Of a DNA stretch of 64,000 nt, positions 1-9,211 are shown one piece after another. A program made the translations under genes and the position numbers. Position 1 is the stretch's first letter; each line of letters starts with the position of its first letter. Source of the DNA: Thecamonas trahens ATCC 50062 (lineage: Eukaryota > Apusozoa > Apusomonadida > Apusomonadidae); the NCBI RefSeq assembly GCF_000142905.1, contig NW_013657671.1:353044-417043 (forward strand), written 5' to 3'. The notes beneath the pieces are model-generated. The model was not told the DNA's origin and made no database searches. It saw nothing but the letters and a program-made list of their open reading frames with translations.

Positions 1-22
1 TCCTCCTCCTCCTCCCTCCTCC

Positions 23-62
<40 letters not shown>

Positions 63-119
63 CCCCCCCCCCCCCCCCCCCCACCCACTCTCCCTCACCT
101 CCTTCCCCACCTCATTTAG
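1..119 (+). other. 3' part of an intron of the MetAP1 gene
   Basis: Non-coding pyrimidine tract: a TCC/CT microsatellite, then a run of about 22 C, ending in a good 3' splice site (ctcatttag, AG at 118-119). The exon that follows starts inside a recognisable methionine aminopeptidase with no ATG of its own, so the first exon(s) lie outside the window. Long C or G runs recur in most introns here. Confidence 0.7.
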
Positions 120-1198
120 TGGCCAAGTCTGCGGCCAAGTCTGTGCTGACGGTCTCGACTGCCAACGCAAATGAGTACTCGCCGTTCCCCAACTACCAGT
201 TCACCGGTGAGCTGCGGCCGTACCCCCGCGAGCCGCGGCGGACGGTGCCCGACCACATTCCCAAGCCTGATCATGCGCTGGATGGGATTCCTAAGGCCGA
301 GGAGGCGCTCGGCATGTCGACGCAGATTCCGATTATGAGTCCTGAGGACATCGAGCTCATGCGCGAGGTCTGCCGCATCGGCCGCGAGGTCCTTGACGTT
401 GCCGGGCGGTTCATTGAGGTCGGCGTGACCTGTGATGACATCGACCGTGTCTGCCACGAGGCGTGCATCGAGCGTGGAGCGTATCCGTCGCCGCTCAACT
501 ATAAGGGCTTCCCGAAGTCTGTCTGCACTTCGGTCAACGAGTGCGTGTGCCACGGTATTCCCGACGGGTACACGCTCAAGGACGGCGACATCATCAACGT
601 CGACGTCTCGGTCTACAAGCACGGCTTGCACGCCGACCTCAACGAGACCTTCCTCGTCGGTAACGTCGACGAGGCTGGCCGCAAGCTCGTCCAGACCACG
701 TACGACTCGCTCGAGGCCGCTATCGCCATGTGCCGCCCGGGTGTCCGCTACCGCGACCTCGGCAAGGCCATCACCAAGGTCGCCCACAAGGCCGGCTTCT
801 CGGTCATCCGCACCTTCTGCGGCCACGGCGTCGGTCGCCTCTTCCATGGCAACCCGTCTATCCCGCACTACAAGAACAACCGTGCTGTCGGCGTCATGAA
901 GCCTGGCCATGTCTTTACCATTGAGCCCATGATCAACGAGGGCACCTATCATGACAAGATTTGGCCCGACGGCTGGACATGCGTGACCGAGGACGGCAAG
1001 CGCTCTGCCCAGTTTGAGCACACCATGCTCATTACCGAGGACGGTGTTGAGGTCCTCACCCGCCGCTCCGTCGGCTCGTACATTGACCGCAAGGCCGAGC
1101 CGAAGGACGGTGACGCCGCCGCCGCCGCCGCCGCCTCCGCTGACGCCGCCGCCGCTTCGACTGCCGACGCTGCCGCCGCCTCGACAACTGAGGCCTGA
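120..1198 (+). CDS. MAP1: Methionine aminopeptidase 1 (M24A), 3' exon, 5'-partial
   Basis: Removes the initiator methionine from nascent cytosolic proteins when residue 2 is small. About 358 residues are visible; the catalytic pita-bread domain is complete and aligns closely with eukaryotic MetAP1 ([35 protein letters not shown]). The five metal ligands are present; numbering codons from the triplet at 119, they are D162 (NVDVS), D173 (HADLNET), H236 (CGHGVG), E269 (TIEPM) and E300 (QFEHT). The N-terminal zinc-finger region typical of eukaryotic MetAP1 should lie in the missing upstream exon. The first base of the first codon comes from that exon. The C-terminus carries an extra Ala/Asp-rich low-complexity tail of about 35 residues. 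The next gene converges on it 61 bp downstream. Confidence 0.95.
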
Positions 1199-1259
1199 TT
1201 CACTAAAGCTCCTCCTCCTCACCACTTGCAGTCCCTCTTTTTTAAGCGGACGGTAGACT

Positions 1260-3003
1260 CTACTCCTTGGGCGTCCGCGGCTTGCGCTTGTGCTTGGACT
1301 TTTTCACCTTGCGTCGCCGCGAGCTCGACGGTGAGTCGGCCATGGCCGACGACGACGCCGCCGGCGAGTCGGCCGCAGGCGTCGCGTAGCTTGCCGGAGT
1401 GCTCGGTGCTGGCGTCACTGCAGCCGATGACGCGGAAGACGCCGTCGGTGCTAGCGGAAGCGCCTTGCGGGTGCGTTTGGACGGCGACGCGCTCTTGTTT
1501 GACTTGTGCGACTTGTTCGACTTGCGAGCAGAGCTCGAGGCAGGTGACTGGCGGGTCTGGCTCGCCACTGGCGACGAGACGGTCTTGGGGGCCGGGCTCG
1601 CGCTTGAGACTGGCTTGGGCGTCGAAGCCTCGAAGCCGCGGCGCTTGACGGAGGCCTCGCGCCCGTAACGCTCCTCCACGATCTTATACAGGCCCTTGTA
1701 GATGCGCCACGAGTAGACGTAGAACTTGGTAAAGCGGGTAAAGAGGTAGAGAGTGATGGTGAACATGACAAAGCGGAACGGCACAATGGACCACAGGACG
1801 GTGAGAATGGCCACGCCGATCCACACGTACTTGGTTGTTGCAGGGTAACGCCAGTTGAACAGGTCCTTGTTGCCCTGGATCCACACGTTGGTGTCGCCGA
1901 TCGAGTTCTGAATGACCTGCATCTGCGACTTGTAGTACGAGATGCCGAGGAAGCCCATGTCGACCTGCTGCTCACCCTCCTGCACGGCAAACGTGTAGTC
2001 GTCGTCGTCGGCCGATGTCAGCTTGCCGCCGACCTCGATGTAGTTCCACGACATGTACGCGAGGAGGTACAGCGGAATGAGCGTCGGAATGAGCCAGTTG
2101 TTGAGCGAAATGAACGAGTACACCAGGAGCATGGTGAACGATGCCGACGCGTCCTTCCACATCCAGTAGTCCCACTGCCGGTAGTACCAGTTGATGAGCG
2201 GCTCGAGGAGGCCATACAGCACTGTGATGTTGCCGATCAGCACCGACATTGAGAACTCGGCAGCCTTCTTCTCGCCCTTGACCGCGTACACATCCACTTC
2301 CTCGTTGAGAAAGTATGCTGCAACCTCAGAAACACGCGAGTACGTGTACTCGATCCGCAGGTGGATAGAGCCGGTGATCTCCTTGCCCTCGGCCCGCCCC
2401 ACCTGGGCTCCCTCCACGCCAGCCATCCGATCCTTGAGCGACCACCACGCGTCGCGCTTGGATCCGTTCTCTAGCTCCTCCAGCGAAATCTCCACCTGCC
2501 CGAGAAACACGTCCTTCTCCATCTTGTTCTTGTCAAACACGTCGACAAAGATCTTGGCCTTGCGCGACCGGACCTCAAAGAAGAACGGCTCCTGCTTCTT
2601 CCACACCGGATTGTTCGAGTCGGACACTGTGTACGTTGACTCCCACTTGTCCGCAAACGTCACCACCACATATGGATCCGACTGGCTCCACCGATCCGCT
2701 TGCATCAGATCCCTTGCCTCCACCACTATCCGTCCCAACGGGCAGCACACACACAGACGCACACATCGCCAGCCCCCCGTCCCCACCCCAGCAAGCAGTT
2801 CACCATCCCCATCATCCCCCGCATCCAGCCCATACACACCATTGTTTCCAAGATAACCAACCAGTGAGTCAGCCCAGAACCACCGCACCCTTGTCGAGGC
2901 CCCAGCCCCCTCCCCCTCCCCCCCCCCCCCCCTCCCCCCCCACCCCGCACAACATACCCTGCACCTCGAGCTTGCCCACATCTATCTGCGACGCGTCTTC
3001 CAT
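1260..3003 (-). CDS. C2-domain protein with C-terminal membrane anchors (MCTP/PRT_C-like)
   Basis: Two exons, 3003..2958 and 2725..1260; the intron 2957..2726 has donor GTATGTT, acceptor GGATAG and a long internal G-run. Splicing joins GKLEVQ to VVEARDL, which rebuilds the first strand of a C2 domain (LEVQVVEARDLMQADRWSQS); the product is 503 aa. The C2 domain covers about residues 10-140 and has the Asp-rich SDPYVVV and DVFDKNK loops expected for Ca2+/phospholipid binding. Next come hydrophobic hairpins (GNITVLYGLLEPLI, FTMLLVYSFI, LIPLYLLAYM, VWIGVAILTVLWSIVPF) like the C-terminal region of MCTP-type ER tethers. A Ser/Lys-rich basic tail ends in KRKPRTPKE. The ATG at 3003 is the only in-frame one. 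An upstream exon cannot be excluded because an AG acceptor (ctttag) lies about 65 bp further upstream. Confidence 0.75.
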
Positions 3004-3809
3004 ACTACGCTCGGCTGCGGGAACAGAAGCCTGTTCGACAACGTCGTAGTGGAGTGTGGCGACTAAAGACAAAGCATAGCCGTTGCTGTTGGCCTTGGCC
3101 TGGTCGACGGCGGCCAGTGTGACCAGTGCGGCGAGAGGCGCCGCTCCGCACTCGTTGTGACGTTTGTCGTTGCCAGCAACACTTTCTCCCTCAAGCCCAG
3201 CTGCAATTCGGTCCAGTACTTGCAGCGGCTCTCTTGGGTGACGTTTTCATCATCTGAATTATATCACCAGAGATACCAGTAGTACACACTCAATTTCATC
3301 ATACATGCCTATTGCGAGTACCATCGGTAGCTTGTGTGCCACAGAGGAGAGCTGTAAAAGGAGACGGATGAGCCGCAAACAAAGGGCAGGCGACAGTTCA
3401 TATTTTTTTTTCATTGCAGAGATTGAAGGAAAGGAGGGGCGGGCTGCAAACGGCCAAAAAGATCAAGGTAGTGCGACATGATCCGCCACGTTGGGCCGAC
3501 AACGCCACCACCTCACCCCGCCTGGCGGTGCCTACTATCGGCAGACAACAGCAGGCGTGCGGTCCTTGGAGCTCCGCAACGTTAGCAGGTCTCCACTTTT
3601 ATCTCGCTGTCTTTCTTGTTGTTGTGACAAGGCCAACCCCTTTGCTTACGCCCCTCCTCGCCCCCCCCCTCGCCGCCTTTGTTGCCGAGCCCGTGTTCGG
3701 CGGCCTTCCTTGAGTCGGCGTGTGCCTCCACCGCCCGCGACCGACCCGTATCCCCCCCCCATTTCCCCCTCCCCCCTGCCTTTGTTCCTGGGTAGTGTAA
3801 CGACCAGGT
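3004..3809. other. Divergent intergenic region with a possible 5'-UTR splice acceptor
   Basis: The 806 bp between the divergent C2 and bromodomain genes hold no supportable coding region. A T-rich tract followed by TTGCAG at about 3401-3419 looks like a 3' splice site on the + strand. The bromodomain gene may therefore have an intron in its 5' UTR. C-runs occur near 3660 and 3755. Confidence 0.4.
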
Positions 3810-5900
3810 ATGGTTGTTGTGACCATGGAGCGACCGCAGGCCGTTCCACACGGCGGGGCAGCAGCCATGGAGGTGACCAAGAGCCACCCGAGCTCGCCAG
3901 ACAAGAACCAGCGCAAGCGCAAGCGAGCCGAGCCACAGCCTGCTGCCGGCGACGGCGATGCGGGGCGTGGACCGCGGCCCGGTGGCGGAAAGGCGAACAA
4001 GCACCTGGCTGGGACCGAGCAGGGTGCAGTGCTTGCCGCCGAGGGCTCGACTCGGCGCAAGCGACGCAAGAAGGTCAAGTCGAAGGAGTTCAACATGCAA
4101 GAGCCGCAAAAGACGCCGCAGCTGAGATTCTGCTTTGAGCTCCTCCTCCGGCTCATCAACCACAAGTTCTCTGCGCCGTTCCGGGCGCCGGTCGATCCGG
4201 TGGCGCTCGGCCTTGACGATTACTTTGACGTCATCGACGAGCCGATGGACCTCGGGTCGATTCGGACCAAGATCTCCAACCTCGGCTACAGCCACGAGTC
4301 GAGTTTTATCCGCGATGTCCGGCTGGTCTTTTCCAACTGCATCCGGTACAACTCGCTCAACTCGGACGTCGGGTTTATGGCCCAGGAGCTGTCAAATCTG
4401 TTTGAGGACCAGCTGGCGCGCATGCCATGCCGCAAGTCGGGCAATCGGTATGTGCCCAAGGTTGTGACGGCGCGCAAGGGCGGTGCGGCGGCACCTGCGG
4501 CAGCCGCCGGACCCAAGGCAGCCGCTAGCAGCACCGCACCGCCTCCGACGGTCGCGTCCGCTCCCGCCGCCACAGCTCCGGCAGCTCGCGAGGCCGCCGA
4601 AGTCGCGGCTGTGACCCCGACCCGTCTCCGCCTGGACACGTCGCTGACAACAACGCGCGGGCGTGTTGCATCAAAGCACACCTCGCCGCCAAGCACTCCG
4701 CTGCCGCGTGCAGTTAACCCGCTCTCGCCGCCCGACAGCAAGGCAAAGGCTGCGGCCGGCGGCAAGGGCAGTCGGGAGCCGGACGCACCCAGCGCCGCCC
4801 GCTCACTCGACCTCGACGTCACCGCCACTGTGGATGAGGCGTCGAAAGCGAGCACGCACAAGGAGGTGGCCAAAGGGAAGGGCAGCAAGGGCAGCAAGGG
4901 CAGCAAGGGCAGCAAGGGCAGCAAGGGCAGCAAGGGCAGCAAGGGCAAGTCGAGCACAGGCAAGGGCAAGGCCAAGGGAAAGGACGCTACTGGCAGCGAG
5001 CAAGATGCGGCCGAGGAAGGCGCAAGCGGCGAAAAGGCGGAGACGCCCAAGGCCGTGGCAGCGCCCGAGACCGCACCGGGCGACGCGGCTGCGTCGCCGA
5101 GCGTCCACGAGCGTCTGGACTGGCGCGACTGGGCCGAGCTGGCACATCAGGCGCTGCTCGAGTATCCGAGCCTCGCCTTTCAGGCAGGTACCATCCTTGA
5201 GATTATCAACAGGGTTTCCGAGGTCGAGATCGAGACCTCGGGCTCGCCGTCGGCGGAGCACGAGGCTATCAAGCAGCTCACGCTTGCGCTGCTGAAGGAG
5301 ATTTCCGCGTCGGGTCGCAACGCGCGGTTTGTTCACGACTCGCGCAATGGCCTCTTCCGGCTCAATCCGCATGTCGAGCACATTCGCACATCGCGGCTCC
5401 ACGCAGATGCCTGCGCAGTCTGCTCCGACATTGGTGACCTCATCTGCTGCGACTCGTGCCCGCGGGTGTACCACGCCGACTGCGTCGGCTCGCGCGCGCC
5501 GCCGATCGACGCCGCCGTCTGGCACTGCCCCGAGTGCGACTTTCTATCCGGTTTCCAGGCCCACCAGTTGGCCGGCCTGACCATGGCGTCGCCGGCCTCG
5601 GCCGTCCCACTCGACCGCCTCGACTCGCACTCGATGTCGCCCATGTCGCCGATGGACACGGCACCGTCATACCCGGTCGGCTCGCCGCTCCACGTTCTCA
5701 ACTCGGCCGCGGTCAACATTGACGACGACGTCGTCGACGTCGACGACGACGTCATTCCGGCAATCAGCCTCGACAACTACGCGCACGTCCCTGCCCTCCC
5801 ATTCGCCGACATCTCGGCGTTGTCGCCCTCGCCCTCGGCTTCGCGTATGCTCCGCCGCTTCCAGCCGTTTGTGCCCTCACCGCCCGAATGGTCACTGTGA
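3810..5900 (+). CDS. Bromodomain-PHD finger chromatin reader
   Basis: A 696-aa likely nuclear protein that reads acetyl-lysine and methyl-lysine marks. Order: a basic N-terminus (KRKRKRAEP, RRKRRKK); a bromodomain at about residues 95-205 (ALGLDDYFDVIDEPMDLGSI, the conserved RYNS Asn motif, and the ZA and BC loops); an Ala/Pro-rich linker; seven GSK repeats at about 358-378; a helical region at about 430-520 of unknown type; and a C4HC3 PHD finger at about 535-580 (CAVC, CDSC, HADC, CPEC). An acidic and Ser-rich tail follows. Bromodomain before PHD is the reverse of the TIF1/BPTF order. The first ATG is used; a second in-frame ATG lies five codons downstream. The exact orthologue was not identified. 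Confidence 0.85.
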   Translation: MVVVTMERPQAVPHGGAAAMEVTKSHPSSPDKNQRKRKRAEPQPAAGDGDAGRGPRPGGGKANKHLAGTEQGAVLAAEGSTRRKRRKKVKSKEFNMQEPQKTPQLRFCFELLLRLINHKFSAPFRAPVDPVALGLDDYFDVIDEPMDLGSIRTKISNLGYSHESSFIRDVRLVFSNCIRYNSLNSDVGFMAQELSNLFEDQLARMPCRKSGNRYVPKVVTARKGGAAAPAAAAGPKAAASSTAPPPTVASAPAATAPAAREAAEVAAVTPTRLRLDTSLTTTRGRVASKHTSPPSTPLPRAVNPLSPPDSKAKAAAGGKGSREPDAPSAARSLDLDVTATVDEASKASTHKEVAKGKGSKGSKGSKGSKGSKGSKGSKGKSSTGKGKAKGKDATGSEQDAAEEGASGEKAETPKAVAAPETAPGDAAASPSVHERLDWRDWAELAHQALLEYPSLAFQAGTILEIINRVSEVEIETSGSPSAEHEAIKQLTLALLKEISASGRNARFVHDSRNGLFRLNPHVEHIRTSRLHADACAVCSDIGDLICCDSCPRVYHADCVGSRAPPIDAAVWHCPECDFLSGFQAHQLAGLTMASPASAVPLDRLDSHSMSPMSPMDTAPSYPVGSPLHVLNSAAVNIDDDVVDVDDDVIPAISLDNYAHVPALPFADISALSPSPSASRMLRRFQPFVPSPPEWSL
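4882..4944 (+). repeat. 9-bp coding minisatellite (GSK x7)
   Basis: Seven perfect tandem copies of ggcagcaag inside the bromodomain-PHD gene, encoding Gly-Ser-Lys repeats. They are perfect at the DNA level, so the array is young or homogenised and likely variable in length between strains. Confidence 0.9.
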
Positions 5901-6073
5901 TGCCAGCCCTTGATGAATTCAATCACCAGAGCAATTAGCAGGTAGTTCCAGCATCGCGTGTAACGCCAGCCTGTCACGCCGAGCCCATCTCCCCTCAAAC
6001 TCCCCCACCCCCAACTTGCACGTACCGTTGCTCGTAACCGAGGCACCTGTCTCTCACACTCATCTCTACCGTG

Positions 6074-7123
6074 ATGCACTCAGTGTCTTCGTACTACTCA
6101 TCGTACTACTACTCGGACGACGAGGGAGCCAAGTCGCCTTCGCCACGGGCCGGGCGGCGGAGTCGCGATGCGGCGAAACCATCCCGGGAGGAGGGACGGG
6201 TGAACAAGGCGAGCAAGACGAGCAAGACCACCACGGGAGGGAGCAAGACGGCAATGGCCGGTACAGGTGGTGCGGATGGGAATGCGGGTATCTCTACGGC
6301 GGAAAAGTACCGCAAGGCACGGGCAGCGCATGCAAGTGGCGACGTGGAGGCCATGCGGGCGGCGCACGCAGCGCATGTTGAGAATCACGCCGAGGCCGGA
6401 TCGTACGTCAAGGCGCTGGTCTTTGGTGGGCTGGATGGCATCGTGACCACGTTTGCTGTTGTGGCAGGCGTGGCTGGCGCCAACCTCTCGACCGGCATTG
6501 TCCTCGTTCTTGGCCTCGCCAACCTCATCGCCGATGGCCTCTCGATGGGCGTCGGTGAGTTTGTGTCGGGCAAGGCCGAGCTGGAGTTCATGCGGTCGGA
6601 GCGCAAGCGCGAGGAGTGGGAGGTCGACCACGCCATCGAGCATGAAAAGCAGGAGATGGTTGAACTGTACACAGCCAAAGGCATGACCGAAGACGACGCC
6701 GTCACTGTGGTCGACATCATCTCCAAGGATCCCAAGCTCTTTGTCGACATCATGATGGTCGAGGAGCTCGGCCTCAACCCAGACGACGAGAACGAGTCGC
6801 CGGCCAAGCAAGGCCTTGTCATGTTCTTCTCGTTCCTCATCTTTGGTGCCGTCCCGCTCGTCGCATACATTGTCTCGCGCCTTGCCGGCGTCGGCGGCAA
6901 GGGCGGCGTCGACGCCAACTTTGCTGTCTCGTGTGCCATGACCGCCGTCACCCTCTTCATCCTCGGTGCATTCAAGCAGCACATCTCCATGCACGGCAAG
7001 ATTGGCTCCATCATCAAGGGCGGCCTCATCATGGTTCTCAACGGTGGTGTCTCGGCCTCGGCTGCGTTCTTCGTCGGTCTCTTCCTCCGCTTCCTCATCG
7101 AGGAGGATTCGGACGCCGCCTAA
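6074..7123 (+). CDS. VIT1/CCC1-family vacuolar iron (Fe2+/Mn2+) transporter
   Basis: A 349-aa membrane protein that by family moves cytosolic Fe2+ or Mn2+ into a vacuole in exchange for protons. The N-terminal 110 residues are hydrophilic (Tyr/Ser- and Lys-rich). TM1 carries the family signature FGGLDGIVTTFAVVAGVAGA and TM2 the ANLIADGLSMGVGEF motif. Between TM2 and TM3 lies the Glu-rich cytosolic metal-binding helical domain (MRSERKREEWEVDHAIEHEK). Three further TM helices follow (FFSFLIFGAVPLVAYIV, MTAVTLFILGAF, GGVSASAAFFVGLF). The first ATG is at 6074, preceded by an in-frame GTG that I do not use. It converges with the JMJD7-like gene, 204 bp apart. Confidence 0.9.
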   Translation: MHSVSSYYSSYYYSDDEGAKSPSPRAGRRSRDAAKPSREEGRVNKASKTSKTTTGGSKTAMAGTGGADGNAGISTAEKYRKARAAHASGDVEAMRAAHAAHVENHAEAGSYVKALVFGGLDGIVTTFAVVAGVAGANLSTGIVLVLGLANLIADGLSMGVGEFVSGKAELEFMRSERKREEWEVDHAIEHEKQEMVELYTAKGMTEDDAVTVVDIISKDPKLFVDIMMVEELGLNPDDENESPAKQGLVMFFSFLIFGAVPLVAYIVSRLAGVGGKGGVDANFAVSCAMTAVTLFILGAFKQHISMHGKIGSIIKGGLIMVLNGGVSASAAFFVGLFLRFLIEEDSDAA

Positions 7124-7327
7124 CTCTATTCTCAGTCCCATCAGTCGTGGCTTGGATTTCTTAGTCTCATGCTACCATTATCAATGTCATACACCCAAGC
7201 TTCAATCCAATTTCTCGCATGTCTGGCGATCTGTTGGCGAAGCTGTCCGGGGGGGGGGGGGGAGGGCGACGCTCGCACCGACGTTTACTTCGTCGTCGGA
7301 CGGAGCGGCAGGGTGCCTGCGGAGTGG

Positions 7328-8909
7328 TCAGATGTCGTGCAGTGGATCAAAGGTTGTCTCCGAGTCGAGCGAGTCTGTTGCCGAGTCGGTGGACGACGAC
7401 GCCGCGGCTGTGTCCGACGACGACGATGAGGGGCCGTCGTAGAGGAAGCGCTCGCCAAGGATGGCCTGTGCGGCGGACTCTGTGGCGTTGAATAGATCGA
7501 CGTAGTCGTAGGGCACGTCATGCTTGAACCAGTAGTTGAGGGCGATGCACTTGCCCTCGGCATCGACAGACTGAGAGACCTGATGGTACCAGTGTGTAGG
7601 GAGGAAGAGCATGTCGCCCTCCTCCAGAGTGACGTCAATGGGTGCGGCGTACTTGAAGAGGGGGTGGCGGGCATAGTCCGGCGAGAGTGGGTCGACAGCG
7701 ATCCAGTTCTGGTGCTTGATGGGCGCGACCTCGTCGATGAACCACTCGCCGTCGGGCGACTTGTCGAAGAAGGCCTTGCGGAATCGAGCTTCGTAGAGAA
7801 AGATGGAGGAGAGCGGCGAGTAGAGGCGGAACGACTTTTGGCCGCGGACAACTAGATACAGGTTGTCCATGTAGTCGTTGTGGAGTGGCGAAAAGCAGCC
7901 CTCGCCGCCCATCCACAGATTGACCGAGTCGATGGCGGCGGGGAAGAAGCCAAAGCCGCGCATGTCGACGTCGCCCTTGAGCTCTGGGAATTGCTTGGTA
8001 AAGTTGTTCTCATTGGACGAGACGTAGTACTTGTCTGGAAGGGCAGAGTTTGCGTGGCCGTTGGTCTTGGACGCCTTTGCGGACTTCTTCCTGTTCTTCT
8101 GGGCCTTGATCTTGGACGCCTTGGCAGTCTTCCTCTTGCTCTTCTTCTGGGCCTTGGCCTTGGACTTGGACTTGGACTTGGCAGAGTCGGCCTCAGAGTG
8201 GAGAAGGGAGATGAGGTCTGTGACGCGCATAGTGACGAGCTTGGGATCGACGTGATGGCCACCAACGATGGTGCCTGAGCCAGCCGAGTACGGCATGACG
8301 TTGACGTTGATCTTGCGCTTGCCGATGGCGTCGTCAAGGTAGTCAAGATCCCACTTTGCGCGAGCCGGCCAGTGCTCTGCGGCGCCGCGGATGATGACGG
8401 GCCTATTGTGGGCGACGTACTTGCGCATAAAGGTGGACGCCGATGGCGGCGAGATGACCTTGACCTTGCGCGGGATGGGACCATGCCGACGCTCAAACTC
8501 TGCCACAGCCGCCTTTTGAACCTTGAGCGCTGCACGAGCTGCCGCAAACCTTCTAGCCTCTGAGCGTGGTGCGATACCCGGCGGGTAATCTGCGCCCCAT
8601 GATGCCGGTTGCGGGAGCGGGTCCGACGGCGGCGACCTGGAGGGAGGGGGGTGGGTGGGGGGTGGGGGGGGGGGGGGGTGAGTATGAGTGGAAGGAGAGG
8701 AGGGGAGGGGAGGGAGGGGAGGGGAGAGAGAGAGAGTGTGTGTGTATGTGTGCGTACATTGAGAATGAGGGTGTGGATGTGGAGGGGATGGAGACGGAGG
8801 ACGGCAGTGACAGCGAGTATGAGGAGGAGGAGGAGGAGGGTGAGGAGGGTGAGGAGGAGCCACTGTGGGAGGAGGATGAGGATGAGGATGAGGATGAAGA
8901 CGAGGACAT
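7328..8909 (-). CDS. JMJD7-like JmjC-domain 2-oxoglutarate oxygenase
   Basis: Two exons, 8909..8758 and 8636..7328. The intron 8757..8637 (donor GTACGC, acceptor CTCCAG) is filled with CA, CT and C runs. The 486-aa product begins with a Ser-rich stretch of about 50 residues, then a cupin-type JmjC fold. By homology to JMJD7 it would be a (3S)-lysyl hydroxylase of TRAFAC GTPases. Fe(II) ligands are visible as HxD (PLHNDYMDNLY) and the distal His (PTHWYHQVSQS). RPVIIRGAAEHWPA, VNLWMGG and IALNYWF also match JMJD7. A Lys/Ser-rich insertion of about 50 residues (SKSKSKSKAKAQKKSKRKT onward) interrupts the domain before the HxD strand. Exon 1 was chosen because its phase (2 nt) matches exon 2 and it supplies the only suitable ATG; this join is less certain than the rest. 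Confidence 0.8.
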
Positions 8910-9211
8910 GGTTGAGGGTGTGGAAGGTGTGGTGGGATGAAAGTGGGGATGGATGTGGGGATGGTGGAGTGGGTGGGCGGGAGAGGGGTAGTGATGGTGG
9001 TGAGGGTGAAGGTGAGCAGGTGAGGCGGTGTGGCGTGGTGACACGCAGGCAAGCTGAGGCCGACCGAGGCCGACCGGGGCCAAGACCGACCGAGGCCAAC
9101 AGCGAGGGGATAGGGAACGGATGGGGTGGATCGGGCGGCGGGGCACTGAGCGACTTTACTGATGGCATCGCGTTGTGATGGGATGGCGGGCGAAGAGGTG
9201 TGTGGAGGCGA
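8910..9211. other. Intergenic spacer
   Basis: The 302 bp between the JMJD7-like start and the S1P lyase stop. It contains short imperfect copies of a GAGGCCGACC unit at about 9055-9105. No coding sequence is supported; the Pro-rich open frames here are composition artefacts. Confidence 0.5.

Noticed and set aside
116-1225. Long antisense frame opposite MetAP1
   Set aside because: Composition shadow; the sense strand is an unambiguous aminopeptidase with all metal ligands.
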